Virus record (IMG/VR): IMGVR_UViG_3300035663_000128
Coordinates: 1-20,863 of that record
Direction: 5' to 3' (one strand)
Source: a virus
DNA length: 20,863 nucleotides
The notes beneath the pieces are model-generated. The model ran no database searches. It was not told the DNA's origin and saw only the letters and a list, made by a program, of their open reading frames with translations. Positions 1-8,491 of this stretch are shown piece after piece. Numbering within the stretch: the first letter of the stretch is position 1; each line of letters opens with the position of its first letter. The position numbers were made by a program, and so were the translations under genes.

Positions 1-1344
1 GACTGGTAGCGTGCCGGTCACGCCCGTTGTCAGAGGCAGACCCGTGCAGCTCGTCAGCGTGCCGCTGGACGGTGTGCCAAGAACCGGCGCGGTCATCGTC
101 GGGCTCGTCAGGGTCTTGTTCGTCAGCGTGTCCGTGGTCGCACGTCCCACGAGCGTGTCGGTTGCGTCGGGAAGAGTGACGACGCGGCCGGCTGTCGAAA
201 CGGCGTCAATCAGCGTCACCGCGCTTGCGGCGCTGGATGAACTGCGGAAGCGGATTCCCTTGTTGAAATCCGTGCCGTCGCTGATCGTGAAAAGTCCGCT
301 GCCCTTCGGCTGCAAGTGCACGCCGATATTCGTGCTCGCGCCCTCGGCCAGAACGTGGAGCGGGTTGCCGACGCCGGTCCCGTTCTTAATCTCAATGTAA
401 TCAGTCGCGCTCGCCACGCCGGTCAGTCGCACGACGTCGTTGCCGCCGCCGACGATTCCCACCGTGTCCGCTGCCGGGCGATACATGCCGGTGTTCGTGT
501 CGCTGACGAAGAAGAGGGACGGCGCTGCCTCGGTTCCGTCCTGCAACTCGATTTGTCCCTCGTCGCCGGTAATCGTGATCGTCGTCGGCGTCTCGGTGAT
601 CGTGATGTTACTGCCGGCCACTAAGTTCTTCGGCACGTAGTTCGGCCCTTCGCTGCCGAGGATTTGCCCGCTCGTTGGGATCGGCAGAAGATCGGTCAGC
701 GTAGTAATGCCGCCGCCGCCGCCATTGTTTCCACGTGCTGCGTTCAGCGTCCAGTTCTCCGCGTTCCGGCCCGGACGCTCGCGGTTGTCGTTGATGTTCG
801 AGACGAACGAATCTCCGTTGAACGTCACGAGGTCCAGTTTTTGATAGGTGTCGTTCGGCGTCCACTTTCCGCGAGGGTTCAGCCCGCGAGGTTCGGCAAA
901 TTCCTTCCGCAGTTGGTCGATTTCGCCGGCACGCGGAAAGCGTGAGAGTTCGTCGGTCACGATGCCCTTGACCGCGCTCGGCAAGGCGGACGCCGCCTCT
1001 GCGATGCGTGCCTCGGCTTGCGTCAACAGCGTGGCGTTCTGCTCGCGCTCGGCCATAAGCACGGAATAACGCGCCGCCGTCGTGGATTCTAGGCTGCGAG
1101 TAATGGCGTCAATCTTCGCAGAAAGCTCCGAGCTGATCTTGGTCTGTGCGTCGGTCGCTCGCGCCGCGATAAAGATTTCCAGCTCCGACCGAATCGCCGG
1201 TTCGATCTCTTCGAGGCTGCGCTCGATCTCGCCGGACAAGTGGTCGCGCAAGATCGGGAAAAATTCGAGGATCTGCTTGAGTTCCGCCTTTTGCGTGACG
1301 GCCATCTCGATGAGGCTGTTGATTTGCTGTTGTGGGTCTTGCAT
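1..1344 (-). CDS. Tail fibre-like protein, C-terminus cut by the window edge
   Basis: The frame opens with ATG at 1344 and stays open for 448 codons to base 1, so the C-terminus is missing. Residues 1-150 are charged and helix-prone, probably a coiled-coil trimerisation stalk. Residues about 155-202 ([19 protein letters not shown], then a W) resemble the small aromatic carbohydrate-binding module (CBM5/12-like) found in phage fibres. A Gly-rich hinge (GNNGGGGG) follows, then beta-type segments such as [14 protein letters not shown] and [10 protein letters not shown], and [20 protein letters not shown] near the edge, all typical of phage fibre shafts. The likely role is host-surface recognition from the virion. 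It starts 4 bases after the preceding 62-residue gene. The fibre class is clear from composition and motifs; receptor and attachment point are unknown. Confidence 0.8.
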   Translation of the reverse strand, partial: MQDPQQQINSLIEMAVTQKAELKQILEFFPILRDHLSGEIERSLEEIEPAIRSELEIFIAARATDAQTKISSELSAKIDAITRSLESTTAARYSVLMAEREQNATLLTQAEARIAEAASALPSAVKGIVTDELSRFPRAGEIDQLRKEFAEPRGLNPRGKWTPNDTYQKLDLVTFNGDSFVSNINDNRERPGRNAENWTLNAARGNNGGGGGITTLTDLLPIPTSGQILGSEGPNYVPKNLVAGSNITITETPTTITITGDEGQIELQDGTEAAPSLFFVSDTNTGMYRPAADTVGIVGGGNDVVRLTGVASATDYIEIKNGTGVGNPLHVLAEGASTNIGVHLQPKGSGLFTISDGTDFNKGIRFRSSSSAASAVTLIDAVSTAGRVVTLPDATDTLVGRATTDTLTNKTLTSPTMTAPVLGTPSSGTLTSCTGLPLTTGVTGTLPV

Positions 1345-1348
1345 GGTG

Positions 1349-1537
1349 TCAGAGTTGGCCGTTGCGGTGGTAGATCAAAAGCGTGGTGGCAAAAATTTCG
1401 AGCGTCTCCAAGTCCTCTTCGTCAATTTTTCGGACGCGCTGTTGTCTCGTGGTGCCGATAATCACGTCGGACTCGTCCGGTGTCGGCGGCGGTGGCGGTG
1501 GCGGCGTGCCTTGGAAACTGAGCAGCGTCAGCAGCAT
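1349..1537 (-). CDS. Small proline-tract protein, unknown function
   Basis: A 62-residue reading frame that I do not recognise. Residues 12-18 are seven consecutive prolines, encoded by a GGC/GGT-type repeat on the plus strand around 1488-1507. The rest is acidic and helix-prone ([13 protein letters not shown]). It fits tightly between its neighbours: its ATG follows the stop of the 55-residue gene after 3 bases, and its stop lies 4 bases before the fibre ATG. That packing is the main reason to believe it is translated. It may be a small virion or chaperone-like accessory for the fibre, but this is only positional inference. Confidence 0.55.
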   Translation of the reverse strand: MLLTLLSFQGTPPPPPPPTPDESDVIIGTTRQQRVRKIDEEDLETLEIFATTLLIYHRNGQL

Positions 1538-1540
1538 CGT

Positions 1541-1708
1541 TTATTCCGAGAGCGTTTGCAGTTGATTAAGCGTTGTCTGCGTTTCTGCGATTTCGGAATC
1601 AATCCGCTCCATCGCGTCGGTGTCTCCGGTGAGGTCGGCACTAACGCGATCTTGCTCCAGTCGAGCAATGCGGCGCTGTGCAAGCTGAATGAGTTTTGAA
1701 ACGGTCAT
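1541..1708 (-). CDS. Short coiled-coil protein (55 aa), unknown function
   Basis: Starts MTVSKLIQLAQRRIARLEQD and ends NQLQTLSE. Nearly the whole chain has a heptad-like pattern (LIQLAQRRIARLEQ, then IDSEIAETQTTLNQL), suggesting one long helix or a coiled coil. The ATG at 1708 follows the stop of the 586-residue structural gene by 4 bases, and its stop is 3 bases before the next ATG, so it sits inside a continuous structural operon. Small helical proteins often lie between tail and fibre genes in phages, but I cannot name this one. Confidence 0.6.
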   Translation of the reverse strand: MTVSKLIQLAQRRIARLEQDRVSADLTGDTDAMERIDSEIAETQTTLNQLQTLSE

Positions 1709-1712
1709 TTGA

Positions 1713-3473
1713 TTAAGCGTGAGAAGTAAAGCCGGTTACGTCGCCGAGGGTGATTCCAGTGTTGTTGGTCAGACCCTGCCCGCCCGTGACCATAATCGTG
1801 ATGCCTGTCGCAAAGCCCGCACCGCCCTCAAGCGACCAGTTAATTGTGCGGCCCGCGCCAATGCCGATTTCCGTCGTTGCCGCCGTCGTGCCGGGAGTGA
1901 CCGAGGCGGAAGCTAGATTAAAAATCTTGAGCCACCGCGTTGAGGCAGAGGTGTTAGTCACGAGGATGCCGAGCAATCTGCCTGCGCCGGATTTGAGCTG
2001 CTGCGCGACTGGCGTGGCCGGGCTGTTGACGTTGGTCAGCGTGGCCGCGCCAGTCGCGCTGCCACGGTATTGGATGCCCACGTCGCCGATTAGTGCCGAG
2101 CCTGCGACCAGCGCCGGTTGGGTGAATGACGTTGCGACTGTGCCTTGCACCGCCACCGGCAACGGAGCCGCATTGCCAGTTGGACGAACGCCAGCGATAT
2201 ACGTCGGCACGTTCACGTTGTCCTCAACGGCGATAAAGCCGAGCGTCCACGTCGTCGTGCTCGCGGGTGCGCTCGTGCCGTTGTAGCTCCACAAATAGAC
2301 GTAAAGGTTCACGTCGTCGTCCGGCAGAGATTCAACGCGACTGCCGCGAGTCGTTACGGTTGGCGTCGTTGCGCTGGCGACTAGCGCGTCCGACCAAGCG
2401 ACATTTCGCCCGTCCGCGTAAGTTTGCATCACGTGCCCCGGCGCGGCGGTCGTGTTAATCGTTGCCGTCGTCAGGCCCGAGTTCCACCCGCGGCGCTGCG
2501 CGTCAATGCTGGCGTTGGTCGCCGTGGTGCCGGAATATTGCGTCCAGAGGTAGTTCCAGCCAAACAAATCCACCGTGCAGCTACCGGAAGCCGGCCAGCC
2601 CGCGACCGTGAAGTTGATCGTGTCCACCGATGGGATGGACGCGATGGCGTAGCGATTCGGCACGCCGTTTGCGCCGGTAATCGCGCCGATCATCATAAAC
2701 TGACCGACGTTGATCGTCGTGAAACCATGCGCCGCTTTTGTGACGGTGATTGAGGTCGCGCTGTTGATCGTGCAGGCCAAGCCCTCGCCGATCATGTCCG
2801 CCATCATCACGGCAAAGTTATTTTGCGCGATGCGCTGCGAGAGAATCGTTTTGTGGCGAGCCGTGAACGCGCCCTTGAACGCGGTCGTGCTTCGCGCCAG
2901 AAATTCACTGTTCGCGGTGGTGCCGGTTGTCACCAGCAAGTTGCTGCTCCCCTGCGTCACGCCCATGCCTGTGCCGAGACGCCGCTGCGTGAATTCGGAT
3001 GCAAGCAAGCCAGATCCGCTGTCAGCAAAACCGACCGACCAAATATCAGCCGGAGCCTGACGCACGACAGCGCCGCGACTGCCAAAAGTCGGATGCGTTG
3101 TCATCACGTCCGGCTGCAACGCCGACGTAGCTGCGCCGGTCGGGAGCGGGAGACTTGCCGCGCTTACCGGCACCGCTGCGGCGCGAAGCTGAGCGTCGGT
3201 TAGCGGTTGCGACAATCCGGTGTTTGCTGTGACCGTTCCAGAAACCGGAACCGCGCTCGCCCGAAGTTGCGCGTCGGTCAGCCCGATCTGCGCCGGGAAA
3301 TTTCCCACCGTGACCGAGCCCGTAACCGGAACCGGATTTGCTGCGCTGACGTCGCCGTCGTTCACTCCGTCCGCGCCGAGCGCGAGTTTCACGCGCTGAA
3401 AGAGGTGCCCGCTGATGTCGTCGGCTGCGACGCTTGCGCCTTCGCCCGGTGTATATCCTACGTTGTCGGCCAT
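1713..3473 (-). CDS. Virion structural (tail/fibre-type) protein, 586 aa
   Basis: A Gly/Ala/Thr/Ser-rich beta-type protein of the kind common in tailed-phage virions. The N-terminus has the recurrent phage motif GASVAADDISGHLFQRVKLA, followed by DVSAANPVPVTGSVTVGNFP. Two near-identical short repeats occur at residues 65-80 and 91-104 (LTDAQLRASAVPVSG and LTDAQLRAAAVPVS). The middle (about 200-430) is a larger Trp-containing domain and the end is again beta-rich (TEIGIGAGRTINWSLEGGAG). No enzymatic motif is seen. The ATG is preceded by ACACACAAAAAAA rather than a Shine-Dalgarno sequence. It lies downstream of the portal and a 132-residue gene, where lambda would have its head protease. It is not an evident major capsid protein; tail or decoration functions are both possible. 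Confidence 0.7.
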   Translation of the reverse strand: MADNVGYTPGEGASVAADDISGHLFQRVKLALGADGVNDGDVSAANPVPVTGSVTVGNFPAQIGLTDAQLRASAVPVSGTVTANTGLSQPLTDAQLRAAAVPVSAASLPLPTGAATSALQPDVMTTHPTFGSRGAVVRQAPADIWSVGFADSGSGLLASEFTQRRLGTGMGVTQGSSNLLVTTGTTANSEFLARSTTAFKGAFTARHKTILSQRIAQNNFAVMMADMIGEGLACTINSATSITVTKAAHGFTTINVGQFMMIGAITGANGVPNRYAIASIPSVDTINFTVAGWPASGSCTVDLFGWNYLWTQYSGTTATNASIDAQRRGWNSGLTTATINTTAAPGHVMQTYADGRNVAWSDALVASATTPTVTTRGSRVESLPDDDVNLYVYLWSYNGTSAPASTTTWTLGFIAVEDNVNVPTYIAGVRPTGNAAPLPVAVQGTVATSFTQPALVAGSALIGDVGIQYRGSATGAATLTNVNSPATPVAQQLKSGAGRLLGILVTNTSASTRWLKIFNLASASVTPGTTAATTEIGIGAGRTINWSLEGGAGFATGITIMVTGGQGLTNNTGITLGDVTGFTSHA

Positions 3474-3489
3474 TTTTTTTGTGTGTTAA

Positions 3490-3888
3490 TTATTCCAGCT
3501 CGGCAACGGCTTCGGCCATCCGGCCAAGTCCGTCGCGTTTCGTGACGCGAAAGACGATTCGCGATTTGTTTTCTGGCTTCGGCCATTCCGGAAAAACGAT
3601 TGCCGGCGCGGTTGGCGCGTCTGGCAGTTTGATTTCGGGAATGGTCACGTTGATCTCGGGAGCTTGCGGCGGTTTCGCCAAAATTCCCTGCAACGCGGTG
3701 ATGATTTGCGCGAGGTTCGCGACGGCGGAAACCATGCTCGGAGAATCGGCCAGCGATTTCCGTTCGTGCTCGGCGACGGCCAGCGCCGTGCGAAGCTGCG
3801 GAATCTCCGCCGCCATGCGCTGCAGTTCCTCGGCGTGATGGAGTATAATCGCGCCCAACTGTTCTTCGTGGTCGGTCTTTGTGCTCAT
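3490..3888 (-). CDS. Small coiled-coil protein next to the portal
   Basis: A 132-residue protein of unknown function. Residues 1-75 are strongly helical (EEQLGAIILHHAEELQRMAA, then LRTALAVAEHERKSL), consistent with a coiled coil. Residues 75-110 form a Pro-rich linker (KPPQAPEINVTIPEIKLPDA), and the end (SRIVFRVTKRDGLGRMAEAV) looks like a short beta-hairpin plus helix. It starts one base after the portal stop codon, so it is probably translated with the portal. A scaffold or connector-associated role is possible by position, but nothing in the sequence proves it. Confidence 0.6.
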   Translation of the reverse strand: MSTKTDHEEQLGAIILHHAEELQRMAAEIPQLRTALAVAEHERKSLADSPSMVSAVANLAQIITALQGILAKPPQAPEINVTIPEIKLPDAPTAPAIVFPEWPKPENKSRIVFRVTKRDGLGRMAEAVAELE

Positions 3889-3889
3889 C

Positions 3890-6058
3890 TTAGTTGGTGC
3901 GATTTTTCAACGTCTCAAAAATCTCCGAAACTTTGCGGTAGATTTTAACCACGCGTTGCTGCTTGTCGATTTCTTCGAGCGTCGGCGAAGCGGTCTTGCA
4001 GAATGTCTTAAACACCTCGGCGGCGTCCTTGTTTTTGAGCAGAGCCTCACGAATCACGAACGGTTCAGCGTTAAGTTCCTTCGGCACTTCTTGCTTGTTC
4101 AAACGCTCAACGATGGCCGTCGCCCACGAATAGCCCTCGTCGCCTCCCCAGCCGTGCCACGCCTGCCAGCCCTTGCCTTGGTCCTTCCACGTCTCGCCCT
4201 GCTTGTCGGCTTGGTGGCGGTCGAAAAATGCCTTCATCCGGCGAACGGTGTCCTCGGACATTGGCCGCTTGTTCATGAGGTCGCGAGCGCGAGCAATGCC
4301 GATACTCGTCATGCCGCGCTGCGAGATTGGCTTTTGCTCGCGCACGTCGAGAGCGCGGCGAGCGTTTTCCGCCATCGCGTTTGTCGGAATGTAGGAGTCG
4401 GTCGCGAAGTTGATCGTGACGAGATTTGCGTCGTTCTGCACTTGTTGAACCGGCTCGATTGCAGCGGGTGCCGCCGCGACGCTCGCCGCCTGCGCCTCGG
4501 CTGCGCTTGCTCCCACCGCATCGCCTGCTGCGGCTGCGGCGGCTGGCGTGCTCGGGAGTGAGGTCGTCGTGAGGCGTATCGCCGTCTCTGGCACGCCGTA
4601 TTTGACCGCGAGTTCCTTCACGAATCCCGCTTCGATTGCGATCTGCTCCAGCCGCGAGAAAGCGTCGGTGCCTTCCTCGGCCGCGATCTCTTGCAGCGAC
4701 TTCGCGCCCTGCCGGTTCTCGTTCATGTTCGCGGCGCTCTCGCGGCCGACATCGATGCTGAGCTTGGCTGGGAAACGCCACTCGCCCTTGGTCGCCCGGC
4801 GCAGTGCCTGCACCATTGTCTCGCCCGCGAGCAGCGGAGGCGGTGCGATCTCGCCGCGTGCGATGGCGTCCAGAATCACGGCGTCCTTGATCGGGTCCAA
4901 AACCTTGTCGGTCAGCACGCCCTGCTGACGGGTGAACACGCGGTCAGCTGCTGCGAACTCAGCCCGAACGCTTGGGCCTTTGAAGTCGCTTGTGCCGAAC
5001 AAGACTCCCTCGGGTATGCCCACCGAGAGACTTATCTCGTGCATTAAGTGCTGCACGAATCCGGTGAAAGCCTGCGACGGCCTCGACGGCATTACTTCCA
5101 CGCGGTCGCTGTTCTGGAAATATCGAATCATGCCGACCTCGGTCAGCTCGTTCTTCTGCGTCTGACCGCTCGGCAATCCCATCGTCGGATTCGGCTGGAA
5201 AAGGTTGCGCGGGTTGGCCGTGCCTCGGTCGTTGAAGATCAGCGCCGCCTGCTGCGACGAGAAACGAACGCCGGCCTTTTCCGCCTGCAAGATTTCGTGC
5301 AGCATCCGCGCCGTTTGAATCCCGCTAGCCAGATCCGACACGCCTCGGTATTGGTCGCTGCGATTTGGATCAAAATAATGGCAGAACTGATTCGCCGGAA
5401 TGTCCTCGGCTCCGAAGTAAACGCCGTCTCGCGTGAGTCGGAAAATGCGGTAAGCGACGGGCTGGCCGAAGTCATTCGTGATAATCCCTTGGTAGTAATT
5501 GTTCGAGGCAACGGCTGACTCGTTCGGATTGCCGATGCGCGTCGCCGGCACGAGTTGCAGTTTCAAACCCTCGCCGCTGCGTCGGATCACGAAACCGCAG
5601 TCGCCGTCAATCGGACGTTCCTCGGCTGCGAGCTGCACGAGCTTTTTGAAGCTGTGCCGGTTCGTCACGTCGCAGTTTTTGCACCACGCGTGGAAATAGT
5701 CGTCGATTACGCGGTTGTAATCGCGGTCTCCGGTCGTCGGTGAGTATTCGTGCGGCGTCAGGTAGAGACCAAATTTGCGCGAGACTTCACGAATCTCCGG
5801 CGCGTTGTCCACGAGGTCCCGAGCTTCATACATGAGCACCACGCGGTCCCGCTGATTCTGCGAACTTTCGGCTGGCTGCGTGTATTGCTTGGGAGAATAC
5901 ATCCGGTTTGTCCGCGCCGCGTTATACTCAAACAGCGACTTCTGCACGCGAGCTTCGAGGCGACGCAACGCCCACGTCGGCGCGATGTTTTCCAGCGCAC
6001 GGTCAATCCACGGTTTATTTGCGACCAGTTTTGACGCGTCGAAAAAGTCGGTGCTCAT
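3890..6058 (-). CDS. Lambda-family portal protein with C-terminal extra domain
   Basis: Forms the dodecameric portal ring through which DNA enters the head. Residues 1-480 match the lambda gpB/Phage_portal_2 pattern: ARTNRMYSPKQYTQPAESSQ near residue 50, LVDNAPEIREVSRKFG near 82, ERPIDGDCGFVIRR near 147, and the HLMHEISLSVGIPEGVLFGT region later. An Ala-rich linker follows (about 505-545). Residues about 550-655 form a separate domain (SYIPTNAMAENARRALDV, GIARARDLMNKRPMSEDTVR, GWQAWHGWGGDEGYSWA), which I recall from phage head-maturation and structural proteins. At 722 residues it is well above lambda gpB (533 residues); the extra length is this tail. Its ATG is one base past the gpW-like stop. 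Portal identity is secure; the role of the tail is not known. Confidence 0.93.
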   Translation of the reverse strand: MSTDFFDASKLVANKPWIDRALENIAPTWALRRLEARVQKSLFEYNAARTNRMYSPKQYTQPAESSQNQRDRVVLMYEARDLVDNAPEIREVSRKFGLYLTPHEYSPTTGDRDYNRVIDDYFHAWCKNCDVTNRHSFKKLVQLAAEERPIDGDCGFVIRRSGEGLKLQLVPATRIGNPNESAVASNNYYQGIITNDFGQPVAYRIFRLTRDGVYFGAEDIPANQFCHYFDPNRSDQYRGVSDLASGIQTARMLHEILQAEKAGVRFSSQQAALIFNDRGTANPRNLFQPNPTMGLPSGQTQKNELTEVGMIRYFQNSDRVEVMPSRPSQAFTGFVQHLMHEISLSVGIPEGVLFGTSDFKGPSVRAEFAAADRVFTRQQGVLTDKVLDPIKDAVILDAIARGEIAPPPLLAGETMVQALRRATKGEWRFPAKLSIDVGRESAANMNENRQGAKSLQEIAAEEGTDAFSRLEQIAIEAGFVKELAVKYGVPETAIRLTTTSLPSTPAAAAAAGDAVGASAAEAQAASVAAAPAAIEPVQQVQNDANLVTINFATDSYIPTNAMAENARRALDVREQKPISQRGMTSIGIARARDLMNKRPMSEDTVRRMKAFFDRHQADKQGETWKDQGKGWQAWHGWGGDEGYSWATAIVERLNKQEVPKELNAEPFVIREALLKNKDAAEVFKTFCKTASPTLEEIDKQQRVVKIYRKVSEIFETLKNRTN

Positions 6059-6059
6059 G

Positions 6060-6296
6060 TCAGTTTCCGTTGAAGCTCACGAAGGTCGTATCGGTTGACG
6101 TTCCGGCTGCGTCGGTCAAGGCGTCTTGCAAGTTGCCGAGCATGTTGTTGAGCGCGGTCAGGTCTGCCCGGCTCACGCTCTTGCCGTTGAGCGAGTAGCT
6201 TTGGTTCAGGAGCACGGCTTGAATCGCGTCAATCGTCTTGGTCTTGAGCGCGGTAAGCGTCGCGGTGTCCAGTCCGAGAAATGGGTTGTCGAGCAT
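6060..6296 (-). CDS. gpW-like head-tail connector
   Basis: A 78-residue protein between the large terminase and portal, exactly where lambda carries W. The pattern of two helices around a short hairpin is visible: TLTALKTKTIDAIQAVLLN, then SYSLNGKSVSRADLTALNNM, which matches the family pattern of a basic NGKSVSRADL hairpin followed by a second helix. gpW joins filled heads to the connector and tail. The assignment rests on size, position and this weak pattern, so the family call is likely but not certain. Its stop (TGA) is one base before the portal ATG. Confidence 0.75.
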   Translation of the reverse strand: MLDNPFLGLDTATLTALKTKTIDAIQAVLLNQSYSLNGKSVSRADLTALNNMLGNLQDALTDAAGTSTDTTFVSFNGN

Positions 6297-6323
6297 ACCA
6301 AGGCTCGAAACGTCAAACCGGCC

Positions 6324-8114
6324 TTATTCCTTCGGAGCTGCGTAGCGAATCACGTTCGCAATCGTCGCCATGCAGAGCAGCATCGCCGAGGTGTCGAGAC
6401 CGTGATTCGGCGCGTTGCTCTTCACTTCCTTCCACTCCCAGACGCCGGTGCGGATCTCCACCTTGGACTCGCCTTTGAGATGTTCGAGGTAGAGCGGATT
6501 TACGTCCTTCGGAAGCAACCATTTCAAATCGCCCTTGGCCTCCAGCGCGTTCGCAAGCAGGTCTTTGAAATAGTCGCCGCTCCAGTCGTAATAAAACACG
6601 TCTCCGCCCCGGTAGTCGCTCACTCGTGGTTCCGAGAACGGGAAGTTGATCAGCTTGTCGGTCGCCTCGTCGCGCATCGTCCAAGTCTTTCGAGCGTGTC
6701 CGCGCATCCCGCGCCAGCCGAAGTCCGCGCAATCCCGGTCCACGTCGGCCGGCCGGTAGCCGCGATCTTGGGCAACGCATGAATCTTGCACCTTGTAACG
6801 GTGCTGAATCTGGCGCAGTTGGTCCCGCGTCTCGACTCGCCCGAAGTAGAGCTGCCGGTAGGTCGGACCGGTCGCCGAGCTGAAAGCGCCGATTTCGACC
6901 CACCAGTGGTCTTGTTGCCGGTCCACGGCCATGAAGCGAATGACCTCGCCGTCGATTGCCTCGCCGTTGCTGAACTGAGCGACGGTGTAGTCGCTCGCCT
7001 GCACGAAGAGGTTGACGACCTTCTTCTCGACAATCCACGGCCGCGCCTCGCGCTTCGTGCGAAACTCGATCTTCATTTTGTCGTCACCTTGGCGCACGAA
7101 ATGGTTGTCCGCCTCGCAGAATTCTTCGACCAGAAGCCGCATCGGCCGACTGACAAGCGACTCGACGCGGAAGCTCTGGATCTCCGCCGGCGCAGCCTCG
7201 TTCAGCGAAACGAACCGCCCGGCCCGCTTCCAGCCGGTCCGCGTCGTGTCGGTGTCCGGTGACTCGTGGCCGCAATGCGGACAACGGAATCGGCAGGACT
7301 CGACGGCTCGCGCAACGTCCCACGTCTCGTCATCGCGCCGCGCCGCTGCATCCCAGACCACGCCGCCGCGAAGCCCGGTCTCCTCGTTCTTGTGCAGCGC
7401 GAAGGCAAGCGGGTGCACCTTGTGGCACGCCGGACACTCGGTGCTCCACTCCTGCTGCGTGCCTTGGCGGAAGCTCGTGTCCTCGACGTTGCCGGTTTCG
7501 AGGTCCATAATCGGAGCCTGCGAGGTGTTGTAAATTTTCGAGCGCCCGACCTCCTCGAAACGCGAGACGCGGGCGACGGCGTGGCCGTAAACCTCCTGCC
7601 ACTTCGGAAGCCAAATCTCGTCGTTGATCTTGTAGCGGATGGACTGCGACTGTTGGCTCGAAAGGTTCGCCGGGTTTAGCAGGAAAAAGAAGCCGCCGAA
7701 GTAAATTTCGGTCGTCGTCCGGTGCGGTCCGACTCGCGGAAGCATCGCTGCCACCGGCTTGCACGACTCGAAGATCGGGTTGAGCCGTGACTTCGCGTGC
7801 CGGTCAATCATCTCGTCGGTCTGCATGGTCCACGAAATCGGCCCGGCGTCGTTGCAGATTAGCCACGGAACCCAGATGTCCGCCACGAGCGTGCCGCCGA
7901 TTTGCACGGCCTTGCGGAAGTGAACGCGGCGGACGAGCGGATTCTGGAGCGCATCGAAGATCGGAATCAGCCACGGCGAGATGCGGACGTTGAACGGTCC
8001 CGGCGTCGCGTAGCTCTCCGGAAGGACGATGTGCTTCCGCGCCCATTCGTAGATCGGCGAGCGGTCAGGCTGCGGAAGGCGCAGCGTGGTGAGGAGTGCG
8101 TCGGAGGCGGTCAA
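6324..8114 (-). CDS. Terminase large subunit, GpA family
   Basis: The ATP-driven packaging motor and nuclease. Residues 67-75 (RKAVQIGGT) align with the deviant lambda gpA Walker A (KSARVGYS), with K68 in place of the usual P-loop lysine. Residues 163-168 (INDEIW) are the Walker B, D165/E166. Two CxxC pairs (CPAC 227-230, CPHC 278-281) suggest a zinc site typical of this family. The C-terminal RNase H-like nuclease shows MAVDRQQDHWWVEI (D398), AQDRGYRPADV (D450) and GLDTSAMLL (D574). Length (596) fits the family (lambda gpA 641). The start is TTG at 8114: GAGG sits 5 bases upstream, and the frame has no ATG or GTG before the stop at 8130-8132. It begins 2 bases after the stop of the ribbon-helix-helix gene. 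Confidence 0.95.
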   Translation of the reverse strand: MTASDALLTTLRLPQPDRSPIYEWARKHIVLPESYATPGPFNVRISPWLIPIFDALQNPLVRRVHFRKAVQIGGTLVADIWVPWLICNDAGPISWTMQTDEMIDRHAKSRLNPIFESCKPVAAMLPRVGPHRTTTEIYFGGFFFLLNPANLSSQQSQSIRYKINDEIWLPKWQEVYGHAVARVSRFEEVGRSKIYNTSQAPIMDLETGNVEDTSFRQGTQQEWSTECPACHKVHPLAFALHKNEETGLRGGVVWDAAARRDDETWDVARAVESCRFRCPHCGHESPDTDTTRTGWKRAGRFVSLNEAAPAEIQSFRVESLVSRPMRLLVEEFCEADNHFVRQGDDKMKIEFRTKREARPWIVEKKVVNLFVQASDYTVAQFSNGEAIDGEVIRFMAVDRQQDHWWVEIGAFSSATGPTYRQLYFGRVETRDQLRQIQHRYKVQDSCVAQDRGYRPADVDRDCADFGWRGMRGHARKTWTMRDEATDKLINFPFSEPRVSDYRGGDVFYYDWSGDYFKDLLANALEAKGDLKWLLPKDVNPLYLEHLKGESKVEIRTGVWEWKEVKSNAPNHGLDTSAMLLCMATIANVIRYAAPKE

Positions 8115-8116
8115 AG

Positions 8117-8296
8117 CTACCTCGATTGGTTAATCCATGCCGTCAACGCAAGCGACTGGCTCACGCCCGCCCGTTTACATAAATCACGAAACCGCGCCGC
8201 GACTTGCGGACGCAGGCGCACCGTCACGGCGACGGAGCGCTGTTCGGGCGCGAGCGGCTTGCGGCCTGCGCCTTTGCGTTTGCCGCCGGCGGTCAT
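8117..8296 (-). CDS. Ribbon-helix-helix DNA-binding protein
   Basis: A 59-residue basic protein starting MTAGGKRKGAGRKP. The KRKGAGRKP head followed by SVAVTVRLRPQVAARFRDLC and AGVSQSLALTAWINQ is the standard pattern of small phage RHH (CopG/Arc-like) proteins: one strand for dimeric DNA contact, then two helices. It probably binds an operator as a dimer. A second ATG at 8308 is possible; a much longer TTG-started frame to 8470 is considered unlikely because the extra residues are unlike the family. It lies between the small and large terminase genes, an unusual place, and its stop is 2 bases before the TerL start, so it may regulate late genes or assist cos/pac recognition. Both are inference. 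Confidence 0.75.
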   Translation of the reverse strand: MTAGGKRKGAGRKPLAPEQRSVAVTVRLRPQVAARFRDLCKRAGVSQSLALTAWINQSR

Positions 8297-8442
8297 ACCG
8301 TTACCCATCCTTCCAAGTCTTCGCGCTGAAGAAAAGAACTGGTCCAGCCAGCTCCTACCCAAAAAGAAATCGTGCGATAGTTGCAGCGATCTTGACCTTT
8401 CCATTGAGAAGAAATGCGTGGTGCTTTTGAGTTCATGCGCTA

Positions 8443-8470
8443 ACTCTATCCCCCGTTTGATTGATTGCAA
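8443..8470 (-). promoter_or_regulatory. Candidate sigma-70-type promoter before RHH-terminase-portal genes
   Basis: On the minus strand TTGCAA (8470-8465) and TAGAGT (8448-8443) are 16 bases apart; each matches 4 of 6 consensus positions. It lies in the 195-base gap (8297-8491) between TerS and the RHH gene, which is visibly richer in A/T than the genes around it. The match is modest and the host's promoter consensus is unknown. Confidence 0.25.
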
Positions 8471-8491
8471 GCACTATTTCAAACAATCTCT

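Noticed and set aside
1750-2286. Plus-strand open frame of 178 codons
   Set aside because: Antisense to the 586-residue structural gene, which has family-like motifs; this frame has none.
3881-4561. Plus-strand open frame of 226 codons
   Set aside because: Antisense to the 3' part of the portal gene; the portal C-terminus has motifs, this frame has none.
6313-7038. Minus-strand frame of 241 codons in another phase
   Set aside because: Entirely within TerL in a different frame, with Arg/Gly-rich composition typical of frame-shifted GC-rich genes.
8297-8470. N-terminal extension of the ribbon-helix-helix protein (TTG start at 8470)
   Set aside because: The extra residues are unlike RHH proteins, and the segment has promoter-like, AT-richer non-coding character.
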